Source: Verrucomicrobiota bacterium (GTDB lineage: Bacteria; Verrucomicrobiota; Verrucomicrobiia; Verrucomicrobiales; DEV007). From it: DNA of 52,330 bases. The position numbers and the translations under genes are program-made. The stretch lies in the NCBI GenBank assembly GCA_020627905.1, contig JAHDFZ010000003.1:1-52330 (forward strand). The letters run 5' to 3'. Position 1 is the first letter of the stretch. The number at the start of each line of letters is the position of its first letter. Shown here one piece after another: positions 42,950-51,821 of this stretch. Under the pieces are notes generated by a model. The model saw only the letters and a program-made list of their open reading frames with translations. It was not told the origin of the DNA and did not search any database.

Positions 42950-44968
42950 TCAGCGACCCGCTGTCTGATTCGGCGTCTCGGGAAGGTGTATGACACGCAG
43001 ATCTTTGCATTCTGCGAGCCCGTTAGAAATGTAAAGATTGAACCCCTTCTTTTTCGATGCCAAAGCCGCGTGAGACCCAGAGAGGGTGTGTTCATCAGCA
43101 TCAATTCGAATCTGATCCCCAAAATTAGAGATTCGTATCGAGATCCATTTATCTTCAGGAAAATCCACGAGTTTTGAATCGAGAATCTGAGAGTCAGCGT
43201 CTCTGCCCCCGCTCTTTTTCTGGTCTTTAACCAGCTGGATGCGATCTCGGAAAAAATCCACTCGGTAAAGGTGATAGTCCACCCCATCGCGGCGGTCATT
43301 CAGAACACCAATCGTATGACGTTTTGCCGACCTGAATCGCAACAAATACTCTACAGTAGCCGATTCATGGGGTGCCTCAACATGGAGTGAAGCACCATGA
43401 TTTTCCTCTGGAACCTCTGAACCAGAGAAAACAGCATCGCCGATCGACCAGGCGCCTTTCACTTTTTCTAAATGACGCACTTCGAATTCACTAGCATCGA
43501 AAACAACGGCATCCTCATAGCACTGAACAAATTCCTCATTTAATAGAACCGGATTCTTCACTCTGCCGGGTTCTCGGCTCGCTCTAGCGAGCTCTGCGTC
43601 GAATTTCGACGACAAGCTTCGCAGACGCTTGGCTACCGCTGGGTGGCTATCGACAACATTTTCCGACTCTGATAGATCCTCTGAGATGCGATACAAAGAA
43701 AGAGGAATCGGAAGGTTTTTGGTTTCTCCCGGCATTCCATCTTTTCCCGGAACGATGACTGAGTGCGTTTCTGAGGGTAAAAACAGTTTCCACTCACCGG
43801 CCCTCACCGCGCGGCGCTTTACCTTTTGAAAATGAAATTCGTTCCACGGGCTTGAGAGATCTTCCCCCTTCATCTGAGCCACCACACTATGCCCGTCGAT
43901 GTCAGTGGACAGCTTTTCCTCAAATCCAATCATGTCAGCCAGCGTTGGAAGCAGATCCAGATTCGTTACCAAAGGCTCAACCACCCGTCCCTCTGGGAAT
44001 CGTTTCGGATAGCGAAAGAAGCAGGGAACACGAAATCCACCGTCGAACAAGGTGTGCTTCCCATCCCTGAACGGAGCCGCACTGCCACTATGATTCCCGT
44101 ATGACAACCAGGGACCATTGTCGGAAGTGAAAATGACGATGGTATTTTCTACTAACCCATTCTCCTCTAGGCTCGTGAGAATCCTTCCGATTGAAAAATC
44201 CAATTCCTCTAAAACATCCCAATAAAGATTGCCATCGTTTCTTCCCCGAAATTTATCGCTTACAGCGAGAGGAACATGCGGCATAGGAAAGGCCACATAG
44301 CCGAAAAATGGCCGCCCCCCTGCACTGTTAACGAACTGCACAACTTCGTCAGTGAGCTTTTGCGTTAAAAGATTCTGATCATGCATCGACATTTCGTTGT
44401 CAATCACCTGGTTATTCACGAGTAAGGGAAGGGGTGGAAACTTATCGCCATGACTCGGATGCTCGGGCCACATATCATTCGAATACGGAATCCCGAAGAA
44501 TGTCTTAAACCCATGCTGGAGAGGAAGAAATGGCAGTTGGTCACCCAGATGCCATTTACCGAACGCAGCCGTTATGTAGCCACGTTCCAGCAAATGCTCC
44601 GGGAGCAGCTGTTCCTGAGCATGGATCCCGATACGACTCGCTGGCCCGATCGCTCCACTGAGCCCAACTCTCTCAGGATACATCCCTGTGAGCAATCCCA
44701 CACGCGAAGCTGTGCAAACAGATTCAGCCACGTAAAAGTCTGCAAACCGGATGCTCTCGGTAGCCAACTGATTCAAGTTAGGCGTCGGCAAATCAAGATC
44801 TGAATGCACCCCCACATCCGCATATCCTAGATCATCACAAAGGATGATCAGGACGTTCGGTTGATCAGCTGCCCTCCCGTTGTCAGACTGACAGAGCAAC
44901 CCGGCGAAGAGAGAAATCTGGACAAAAAACCGAGTCAATCGCGTCGTAAAGATCTGTTGCGTATTCAT
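42950..44968 (-). CDS. Secreted type I sulfatase with C-terminal lectin-like extension
   Basis: 672 residues with a signal peptide (QISLFAGLLCQSDNGRAADQ). The core has VLIILCDDLGYADVG (Asp45, Asp46), CTASRVGLLTGMYP (formylglycine Cys85, with Ala in place of the common Pro), GKWHLGDQ and IVIFTSDNGPWLSYGNH. The sulfatase part ends near residue 480. The remaining ~180 residues (WSIGDAVFSGSEVPEENHG, TVEYLLRFRSAKRHTIGVLND, VDYHLYRVDFFRDRIQLV) resemble a concanavalin-like/DUF1080-type beta sandwich, possibly binding sugar. Its ATG overlaps the stop of the DUF1592 gene in ATGA, so translation is coupled. Confidence 0.9.
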   Translation of the reverse strand: MNTQQIFTTRLTRFFVQISLFAGLLCQSDNGRAADQPNVLIILCDDLGYADVGVHSDLDLPTPNLNQLATESIRFADFYVAESVCTASRVGLLTGMYPERVGLSGAIGPASRIGIHAQEQLLPEHLLERGYITAAFGKWHLGDQLPFLPLQHGFKTFFGIPYSNDMWPEHPSHGDKFPPLPLLVNNQVIDNEMSMHDQNLLTQKLTDEVVQFVNSAGGRPFFGYVAFPMPHVPLAVSDKFRGRNDGNLYWDVLEELDFSIGRILTSLEENGLVENTIVIFTSDNGPWLSYGNHSGSAAPFRDGKHTLFDGGFRVPCFFRYPKRFPEGRVVEPLVTNLDLLPTLADMIGFEEKLSTDIDGHSVVAQMKGEDLSSPWNEFHFQKVKRRAVRAGEWKLFLPSETHSVIVPGKDGMPGETKNLPIPLSLYRISEDLSESENVVDSHPAVAKRLRSLSSKFDAELARASREPGRVKNPVLLNEEFVQCYEDAVVFDASEFEVRHLEKVKGAWSIGDAVFSGSEVPEENHGASLHVEAPHESATVEYLLRFRSAKRHTIGVLNDRRDGVDYHLYRVDFFRDRIQLVKDQKKSGGRDADSQILDSKLVDFPEDKWISIRISNFGDQIRIDADEHTLSGSHAALASKKKGFNLYISNGLAECKDLRVIHLPETPNQTAGR

Positions 44969-47589
44969 AGGGATTTGAAGGTGTCCGTGGTTAGTAGTTC
45001 GAGCAGGAAAGTCCTCGTCCTCAGCTCACCCGCGCTTTGGAGTTTCACGACCAGTTTCTTCACCTCATCGCGCTCCGTGTAATTCAATCTCCTCCCGACT
45101 CCATACTCCAGAAGGCGCACTCCTAACCCAACACCGAATTGATCAATATTCTGCAGCATCCATTGCCTCAAGTCTTCAACATCGCGCAATTCGCGACCGT
45201 CGAAAGTAGTGACCTCTGCATCGATCCGCGCTCCGGTTTCATAACTTTCCCTTACCCGACCAATAGGATCAAAACGTTCTAGAACAACGCCGAAAGGGTC
45301 GATCTTCTGGTGACAACTCACACAGCCCTTGTGGGCCGTGTGCTTCCGCAGGAGCGCCGCGGGCGTTCTTGCGCCGTTGGTGTCAGGTGTGATTGCGGGA
45401 ACCGCCTCTGGAGGACCGGGAAGATCTCTTCCAAGGATCGACTCCAAAAACCATACACCTCTATGAACGAGCTCAGTATCGACACCGTTCGAGGTAGCCA
45501 TCAAGGGAGCCGCCATCCCAATTAAGCCTCGATTCGGATGATCAGCAGAGATGGTGATTTTCTCTGGAACCCATTGATTCGCAGGACGTCGATCAGGCAC
45601 TAGCACGTCAGGGATACCATAGATCCTACTCGCTACAAACGGACTGGTATAGACAAAATCCGGATCAAAAAAATCCTCTAGGGGTCGATCCTCTTCGACC
45701 ATGAGCTGAAAAAACTTCACTGGCTCCTCTTCGATTCCTCTGAAAAGCCGGTCGTTGAAACGGAATTTCTGATCAGGCATGATCTGTCGTATGTCAGAGA
45801 CATGAAGCCATTGGCCGACAAACTCCTCATAGAATGCTTGAGAACTCGAGCGCTGCAGCAGCTCGGCCGCATGCTTTTGCATACCGCTTTTTGAGAACAG
45901 CTCACCAGCTTCCTGCCACAAAGAGCCCGATGGAGGTCTTGACGACAGCATAAACGAGAGTCGTGCGGCCAACATCTCCTCCTCTGATGCCATGGGATGC
46001 TGGTGAAAGAGGAATCTGTCGCTGACGACGAGTTTTGCGACGAGCTTCCTGGTGATCTCCTCGATTGTGGCACCAGCCTCTTTCGAGGTTCCAATGATGA
46101 GGTCTGTGTAACAAATCACCTCGCTCTCGGTCGGATAAGAGCGAAATGCACGTCGGAGAACTCCCCGTAACCAATTACTTATCTCCTTCCGGTCATCAGA
46201 GAGGCGCAAAGACTCATCAATCGCATCGCCAACTAACAGGCGCCCGTAGAAGAATTTTAAGCTCTGCTCGATACGCTCGTCCCTGGGCGACCAAAACGGA
46301 GCTAAGGGGCCCTCAACAGAGACACCAGAAAGGGCGAGCGATGGCCCATGTTCAACGTGATGGTGGACGAAAGTCTCAGCAAACAAAGCGCGCGATTGTT
46401 TGATCCAATGAATCAACCTTCGATAGCCAGGATGCCCCTTACCGACGCCACGATTTCGGTGCTCCTCAAGCTTTGAAAGATCGAGGAGCTTTTGGTAACC
46501 TGCGGACCCTCGCCACTGACTCAATTCATGATGTTCAGCCGATAGCAATACAGAGAGAAATTCTGGATGCTTTCGAAAAAGCGAATCCAGATAAGTTTCG
46601 AATAGATCTCCCTCCAGTTTCAGCGGAGAACTTGAAAGATAGAAAAGCGGCACTTCACCCGCTTGGAGCGCTATCTCAACAGTCGTTACCCGTTCGTGAT
46701 CACTGTTGAGCTCTACGAACGCTAAATGCCGCTTCGTCGAGATTCCGCCCTCAGGGAGCAGAGGGTTCTGGGCATGAATGTCGAGCCGCAACGGGGAGTC
46801 ATCTGAGAGACCCGCTAATCGAAAGGTTAACTTGTAAATGCCATCCGCTGGAGCAATAAATCGTGTTGGCCAGGTAGAGGACCGGATGACATCCTCGACT
46901 CCGGAAGCAAGCCATACTCGATCACCTTTCACCGTGATCGATGAATAGCTGTTGTTAAACTGCTCAACGCCAAGTTCCCAAATTTTCGGCTCTACAATTT
47001 CTTCTCTCTGCAGACTCAATGCATCAACCACTCGCTCGCCAGCGGCCTGATACATGGTAAGGAGGTGCGAGGAAACAAATGAACCCTCGGCAATTCGATC
47101 AAAATGAGCCTTCCGATTGCGAGGAAAGGACATGTCCGACAGATCCAGAGATAGCCGAAATGTCTCCTCAAGAGTGCTCTCAAGCTCGGATCGTGTCAGC
47201 GGCCGCACGCCCGTTCGCTGAACGCTTCCAGCGTTTAGTAGTGCCCTATCAAGCCAGCTCAGGAATTCCGTGCGTTGAATTGAGGTTGGACGTTTTTGAT
47301 CCTGTGGCGGCATGACTCCATCCGATACCGCCGTCATCACCCTTTCCCACATGGCTACTTTTTCAGCAGAGGACACATCGAAATCGTAGACACTCAGGTC
47401 AACGCCCGCCTCTGCTAGATCGCTATCGTGGCATTCAAGGCAGTTCGTCTCTAAAAAAGTGAGTCCCTGATCCGGTATCTCCGCTGAGATAGGCACATCC
47501 TGAGAGATAGCTACTCGGGCACCAAATGAGCTCGCTGCAATGGCAAGCCCAAATAAAACAGCCTGAACAAGTGACCTCGAAAACTTCAT
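44965..47589 (-). CDS. DUF1592-family exported protein with cytochrome c-like haem sites
   Basis: 874 residues with a signal peptide (RSLVQAVLFGLAIAASSFGARVA). An N-terminal planctomycete-type cytochrome c region has CLECH (Cys50-His54). Then follow DUF1587-like (VRPLTRSELESTLEETF), DUF1595/DUF1592 (FFYGRLLVGDAIDESLRLSDDR; FVGQWLHVSDI) and DUF1588 (NRGLIGMAAPLMATSNG). A second CXXCH lies in GCVSCHQKIDPFGVVLERFD, and the C-terminal DUF1585 closes it (GVRLLEYGVGRRLNYTERDE). The family is abundant in Planctomycetes and Verrucomicrobia and is almost always paired with DUF1552, as here. The role is thought to be periplasmic redox chemistry; the substrate is unknown. Confidence 0.92.
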   Translation of the reverse strand: MKFSRSLVQAVLFGLAIAASSFGARVAISQDVPISAEIPDQGLTFLETNCLECHDSDLAEAGVDLSVYDFDVSSAEKVAMWERVMTAVSDGVMPPQDQKRPTSIQRTEFLSWLDRALLNAGSVQRTGVRPLTRSELESTLEETFRLSLDLSDMSFPRNRKAHFDRIAEGSFVSSHLLTMYQAAGERVVDALSLQREEIVEPKIWELGVEQFNNSYSSITVKGDRVWLASGVEDVIRSSTWPTRFIAPADGIYKLTFRLAGLSDDSPLRLDIHAQNPLLPEGGISTKRHLAFVELNSDHERVTTVEIALQAGEVPLFYLSSSPLKLEGDLFETYLDSLFRKHPEFLSVLLSAEHHELSQWRGSAGYQKLLDLSKLEEHRNRGVGKGHPGYRRLIHWIKQSRALFAETFVHHHVEHGPSLALSGVSVEGPLAPFWSPRDERIEQSLKFFYGRLLVGDAIDESLRLSDDRKEISNWLRGVLRRAFRSYPTESEVICYTDLIIGTSKEAGATIEEITRKLVAKLVVSDRFLFHQHPMASEEEMLAARLSFMLSSRPPSGSLWQEAGELFSKSGMQKHAAELLQRSSSQAFYEEFVGQWLHVSDIRQIMPDQKFRFNDRLFRGIEEEPVKFFQLMVEEDRPLEDFFDPDFVYTSPFVASRIYGIPDVLVPDRRPANQWVPEKITISADHPNRGLIGMAAPLMATSNGVDTELVHRGVWFLESILGRDLPGPPEAVPAITPDTNGARTPAALLRKHTAHKGCVSCHQKIDPFGVVLERFDPIGRVRESYETGARIDAEVTTFDGRELRDVEDLRQWMLQNIDQFGVGLGVRLLEYGVGRRLNYTERDEVKKLVVKLQSAGELRTRTFLLELLTTDTFKSL

Positions 47590-48837
47590 CTACTTCTCCA
47601 GCTCACTGATACCGGCATGGGCTTCGCAAAACTTACGATTCTCTAACCCATGCGCTCTTTCGATTGACAGGAAGAGATCCCCAAGAAGAGTCTCCCCGTT
47701 CGAATCATACCGCAGATGGCCGACAGACTTGACCATTCCACCTGCCACGAGCGTGGGCAGATTGAGGTTTTCATGCCGGCTTGCATCGCCCATACCAGTC
47801 CCTAATAAGACTGTCGTTGTATCCAGAAGAGTTCTGCCTTCGGAATCTGAGATACCATGCAACTGATCAAGAAAGGCACTAAGGCACTTCGTATGCTCGC
47901 GCTCTATGCGAAGCAGATCCTGAATCTTTGAAATGTCATTCCCATGGTGGGAGAGCGCGTGGTAACCAGCTTGTAACGGCTGTCCATCAAAGGTGAATAC
48001 AGGGCCTTTGCCATCAATGTTGAGCGTGGCGACACGAGTCGTGTCACTCTGCAACGCGAGGGAGATCAAGTCATACATAATCGACTCACTCTCAAGCATC
48101 CGTGACGGCGAAACGGGATCCGTTTCAGGAAGTTTATACGGGATCTCCACCGTCTCCATATCGAGAGCGTTCAAGTTCTTAGCCATCCGTAGCTCAACGG
48201 AACGCAGTGCCTCTAGATATTGATCAAAACGCTGGCGATCATGATGGTTTAATTTACCGGACAATGATTTCGCGTCATTCAGGACATCATCGATGACGCT
48301 GCGCCCACTCGTGAGGATGGCTCGATTCCGCTCTCGATCGGATGAAGAAGTAAAGATTTGAGAGTAGGCTTGGCTGGCACGATAGATTTCGGGAAGTGGG
48401 ACACCCTCCGCAGAAAAACTCATCGCCTCGACCGGCTTCCCTGCGGCCAACTGCAATGACTCGAGGCGACAGCCAGTCGATAGATGCCGCGCCAAGCGCT
48501 GATCGAGAGACTCACTACCTATTTTTTTGCCGCACAGAAACGAGGACCAGTTGTGATGTCCGCTAGCTGCCCGGTGGTCCAGCCCCGAGAATACACTGTA
48601 GTGATCCCGATGCCGCTCAAGAGGCTCAAGCAGCATCGGAGAAACGAAGTCTTTACCGACTGCCTCAGGGAAAAAAGAGTCCTGATGGAAACCCAAGTAG
48701 GCTCCGACCGCGACAAATCTCGTCGGATTCAGATCACCACGTTTGGATGCCGCACCAAGCAGTGAATCAAACCAAGGGATCGTAAGGGCAGCACCTCCGC
48801 AGCCTTGCAAAAAGCTTCTTCGTTTCACCGCTCTCAT
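47590..48837 (-). CDS. DUF1552 exported protein (Tat signal)
   Basis: 415 residues. The N-terminus VKRRSFLQGCGGAALTIPW is a twin-arginine signal. Family features include GLDHRAASGHHNWSSFLCG, ESLQLAAG, YKLPETDPVSPSRML, YHALSHHGNDISKI and TVLLGTGMGDASRHENLNLPTLVAGG. These place it in the DUF1501/DUF1552 superfamily, related in fold to sulfatases and phosphatases. Tat export implies folding, perhaps metal binding, in the cytoplasm. The stop codon abuts the ATG of the DUF1592 gene with no gap, so the two are co-translated. Confidence 0.9.
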   Translation of the reverse strand: MRAVKRRSFLQGCGGAALTIPWFDSLLGAASKRGDLNPTRFVAVGAYLGFHQDSFFPEAVGKDFVSPMLLEPLERHRDHYSVFSGLDHRAASGHHNWSSFLCGKKIGSESLDQRLARHLSTGCRLESLQLAAGKPVEAMSFSAEGVPLPEIYRASQAYSQIFTSSSDRERNRAILTSGRSVIDDVLNDAKSLSGKLNHHDRQRFDQYLEALRSVELRMAKNLNALDMETVEIPYKLPETDPVSPSRMLESESIMYDLISLALQSDTTRVATLNIDGKGPVFTFDGQPLQAGYHALSHHGNDISKIQDLLRIEREHTKCLSAFLDQLHGISDSEGRTLLDTTTVLLGTGMGDASRHENLNLPTLVAGGMVKSVGHLRYDSNGETLLGDLFLSIERAHGLENRKFCEAHAGISELEK

Positions 48838-48916
48838 AACATGCCTCAGGTTCAGCCCCCCAAAAAACCCAACCGATGCAAGTTCAGAGGGGAGTCACTG
48901 CCGAGATAGCCCAAGC

Positions 48917-50299
48917 CTAGTATTCCCGTGTCTTTTTAATCCCGGGCTCCGGAATGGGGTAAAACCCCTCATCATCGGGCATGAGCGGGCTGTCACCCTC
49001 GAGGCTTAGCTCCTTTATGTTTAGAGCAAAGACATGATCGGAGTTCAAGATTTGGTCATACGTGATTTCCTGCCCAGTATGCGCTGCCATCCTCCCCATA
49101 GAAGTGACCATCGAAGCCGCCACTCCACGATCAACTTCGTTAAATTCCTCATCATACCGAATCGCAGATATCAGCGCCTCCCACTCGATGATCAAAGGGC
49201 TAGGCTCCCGCGGCTCCTGTGGATAAGCCCAAACAAGATTATCAGGCTTACCTCTCCATTTCTTGGAGATATTCTGGTCGCTGTAAATTCGTGATCTTGC
49301 AGGAACGTGCCCCGAGGAGGAAATCACAGCTGATCCCTTCGTTCCGTGAGCATAGGCCGCAAACTCGTTGTGATGCCCAGCGATGTTTCGACCGTCGTAG
49401 AAAAGCTTCGTCCCATCAGCAAATGTGTATTCGACAGAATAGCTATCAAAGTTCTGCCCGACATGGTCTTCGTCTCGGTAGTGACGCCCTCCAACAGCCT
49501 GAGCACGCACAGGGAACTCACCTTTGATCATACAGCATTCGTCGATCCCATGGATGTAAAAGTCACTGAAGGATCCGCCTGACAACCAGAGGAAAGAATG
49601 AAAATTCTTAATCTGGTAGATCAAAGAAGAATCGTTCCCTGGGTTTTTGCGAGTGAATGCACTGGCGATCGGCCCCTGCATGCGGTAAGAGCGTAAATAC
49701 TGAATTTCCCCAATATCTCCCTCGTTGACCCTCTCCAAAAGCGCATTTCTCGAAACACAATGGCGGCACATCAAGCCGACCCCGACTTTCAGGTTTTTCG
49801 CTTTGGCCTTCTTATTAATTTCCAAAAGCATCCGGCCTGAGAAACCGTCTGTAGTCAGAGGCTTTTCCATAAAGCAGTGAATACCTTTTTCGACCGCGTA
49901 TTCGAACATAGGCCATCGAAAGGCACAGGGAGTTGTGAAGATGGCGACGTCTCCCGGATCCAGGGCGTCGAGAGCCTTTTTATAGCCATCGAAGCCGACA
50001 AATCTTCGGTCAGGCGAGACGTCCAGCTTTCCCTGCATCTGAGGTTGTTTTTCGAGAATCGAGTAGCTGCGCTGGATGTTGTCCTCCAGAACATCCGCCA
50101 TCGCATACAGCTTGATTGGTCCTAGCTCGTCTTTTACATCAATCGCATTCCTCACCGCCCCAGTTCCGCGACCACCGCAACCGACGAGAGCCAGTTTAAT
50201 CTCGCGGTCTTTCGGGTTCGCATACACCCCCGACCCTAACGCTCCAGCCCCAATAGCAGCACCTGACGTTTTTTTTATGACATCCCTGCGTGTTTTCAT
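48917..50299 (-). CDS. Tat-exported Gfo/Idh/MocA-family oxidoreductase
   Basis: 460 residues. MKTRRDVIKKTSGAAIGAGALG is a twin-arginine signal; the mature part begins with IKLALVGCGGRGTGAVRNA, a Rossmann NAD(P) site. The usual CMEKPLTTD-type motif is intact (HCFMEKPLTTDGFSGRML), unlike the cytosolic paralogue at 13243. FSDFYIHGIDECC and FADGTKLFYDGRNI are typical of the exported Gfo/Idh group common in PVC bacteria, which carry a tightly bound cofactor. It ends 79 bases before DUF1552 and is oriented with the DUF1552, DUF1592 and sulfatase genes, so it probably shares their pathway. The substrate is unknown. Confidence 0.9.
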   Translation of the reverse strand: MKTRRDVIKKTSGAAIGAGALGSGVYANPKDREIKLALVGCGGRGTGAVRNAIDVKDELGPIKLYAMADVLEDNIQRSYSILEKQPQMQGKLDVSPDRRFVGFDGYKKALDALDPGDVAIFTTPCAFRWPMFEYAVEKGIHCFMEKPLTTDGFSGRMLLEINKKAKAKNLKVGVGLMCRHCVSRNALLERVNEGDIGEIQYLRSYRMQGPIASAFTRKNPGNDSSLIYQIKNFHSFLWLSGGSFSDFYIHGIDECCMIKGEFPVRAQAVGGRHYRDEDHVGQNFDSYSVEYTFADGTKLFYDGRNIAGHHNEFAAYAHGTKGSAVISSSGHVPARSRIYSDQNISKKWRGKPDNLVWAYPQEPREPSPLIIEWEALISAIRYDEEFNEVDRGVAASMVTSMGRMAAHTGQEITYDQILNSDHVFALNIKELSLEGDSPLMPDDEGFYPIPEPGIKKTREY

Positions 50300-50397
50300 A
50301 GGACTTCAGCATATTGGATTTCCCTGAAGTCGCGAGATACGCAGGTCCGCGCGAAAAGAGTGGCAGATTTTTGGCCGCCACTATTTTCAGATTTAGA

Positions 50398-50427
50398 CGG
50401 ATCTCAAATGCACCTATTAGAGATCCG
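50398..50427. repeat. Inverted repeat between sufD and the Tat-exported Gfo/Idh gene
   Basis: CGGATCTC (50398-50405) and GAGATCCG (50420-50427) form a perfect 8-bp stem with a 14-base loop, downstream of sufD on the minus strand. A smaller CGCC-AAT-GGCG stem sits beside it. There is no T-tract after either stem in the minus direction. It may be a weak terminator of the suf operon or an operator for the Gfo/Idh gene. Confidence 0.4.
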
Positions 50428-50444
50428 CCATTGGCGATAAAAAC

Positions 50445-51770
50445 CTAGAGAACGTCGGCGAACTTCTTCTCGACTTCATCGAGAAGAAAGGTCCTCACGC
50501 CTTCGCCTTCGAGACGAGAGATCGCCTCGTTCATGAAGCCGAGGCTGATCATCTTCCGTGCCTGATCAGCGGGAATACCGCGGGCCTGCAGGTAGAAGAT
50601 CTCTTCGTCGTCGATCTGACCACTGGTAGAGCCATGTGAGCATTTCACCTGATCAGCCTCGATCTCTAACCCGGGCATCGAGTTCGCCTCAGCCGTATCA
50701 CAACCCAGCAGGTTGCGGCAGGTCTGGAAGGAATCGGTGTGGTGAGCGCCCGGCTTCACCTGAATCAGGCCGGAGAAGATGGTGCGGGACTTCTCGTAAA
50801 GGGCGTTTTTGAAAAGCAGATCGCTCGTCGTGTGCTGTGCCTCGTGCACCTGCAGAGTGCGCTGATCATACTCCTGCATACCGTTAGCGAGAGCTGCTCC
50901 AAAGATCTGGATGTCAGAGCCCTCCTCACGCATGCGGTTGATCGATTCGTTTCGGATCCACGCCGCACCGAGGTTGATGAACGCGGTTTTGATCTTCGCA
51001 TCACGCCCGGCGTAGGAGTGGTTCTGCACGACGTGCTTCGCCCCGGCATCACTGAGGTTCTGCAGACAGGCATACTGCACCTGGGCTCCATCACGCGCGA
51101 TGATATCGACGGCACCGATGGCAAGGACGCTTTCACCCTCTGTGATAGAGTGAAGACTTTCCAGGACGGACACCTTCGAGTTAGCCTCTGCCACAATGAG
51201 GTTGTGAGGAAAGCTCAAAGAAGCATCTCCTCCGAGATACTGGTGCAGCTGGATGGGTGCCTCGCACACGCAGTTTTTCGGCAAGTAGACGAAGACGCCA
51301 CTCAGGGTCCCTGACGCATGCAGAGCTGCGAATTTATCACCACCAAGACTCTCGGACTGATGATCGAGGTGCTCGCGGATGAGATCTCCATGCTTGACGA
51401 TCGCCTCGTTGATCTCCATGACGATTGCTCCCTCAGGGAGATTCGTCACCTCGGTGCCGATCAGTTCATTGTTGGCAAAGATGAAACGGGCTCCCGTGCC
51501 CTCGATCGCCCGATTCTGGGCGCGGGTGAGAACGGCTTCCTCGTCATCGTGCGGCTGGGAGGCCTGCAGTCCGGCGAAGCGCACCTTCTTCAGATCGCTG
51601 AAGCGCCAGGTCTCCTCCTTGCGGCTGGGAGTCGGCGTCAGTTGATAGCGGTTCCAGGCTTCCTGCTGGCGGTCAAGATACCACTGAGGAAAGTCGGTTC
51701 GTGTGGATGTGATAGGAGCAGAATCGATCCAGCTCTCTTCTAAAAGCGCTTGAGTAGCAGCTGTAGACAT
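50445..51770 (-). CDS. sufD: Fe-S cluster assembly protein SufD
   Basis: 441 residues, usual length. The N-terminal part has RKEETWRFSDLKKVRF, and the C-terminal beta-helix has VQNHSYAGRDAKIKTAFINLGA, then DQRTLQVHEAQHTTSDLLFKNAL, FSGLIQVKPGAHHTDSFQ and KCSHGSTSGQIDDEEIFYLQARGI, all diagnostic for SufD. It forms the SufBCD scaffold complex that builds Fe-S clusters in the cytosol. sufB precedes it by 51 bases on the same strand; no sufC lies between them. Confidence 0.94.
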   Translation of the reverse strand: MSTAATQALLEESWIDSAPITSTRTDFPQWYLDRQQEAWNRYQLTPTPSRKEETWRFSDLKKVRFAGLQASQPHDDEEAVLTRAQNRAIEGTGARFIFANNELIGTEVTNLPEGAIVMEINEAIVKHGDLIREHLDHQSESLGGDKFAALHASGTLSGVFVYLPKNCVCEAPIQLHQYLGGDASLSFPHNLIVAEANSKVSVLESLHSITEGESVLAIGAVDIIARDGAQVQYACLQNLSDAGAKHVVQNHSYAGRDAKIKTAFINLGAAWIRNESINRMREEGSDIQIFGAALANGMQEYDQRTLQVHEAQHTTSDLLFKNALYEKSRTIFSGLIQVKPGAHHTDSFQTCRNLLGCDTAEANSMPGLEIEADQVKCSHGSTSGQIDDEEIFYLQARGIPADQARKMISLGFMNEAISRLEGEGVRTFLLDEVEKKFADVL

Positions 51771-51821
51771 AACGGCGGTTTTCTTTGTGTAAGAGTTTGT
51801 GAACGGTGCCTCTACGCAGTG

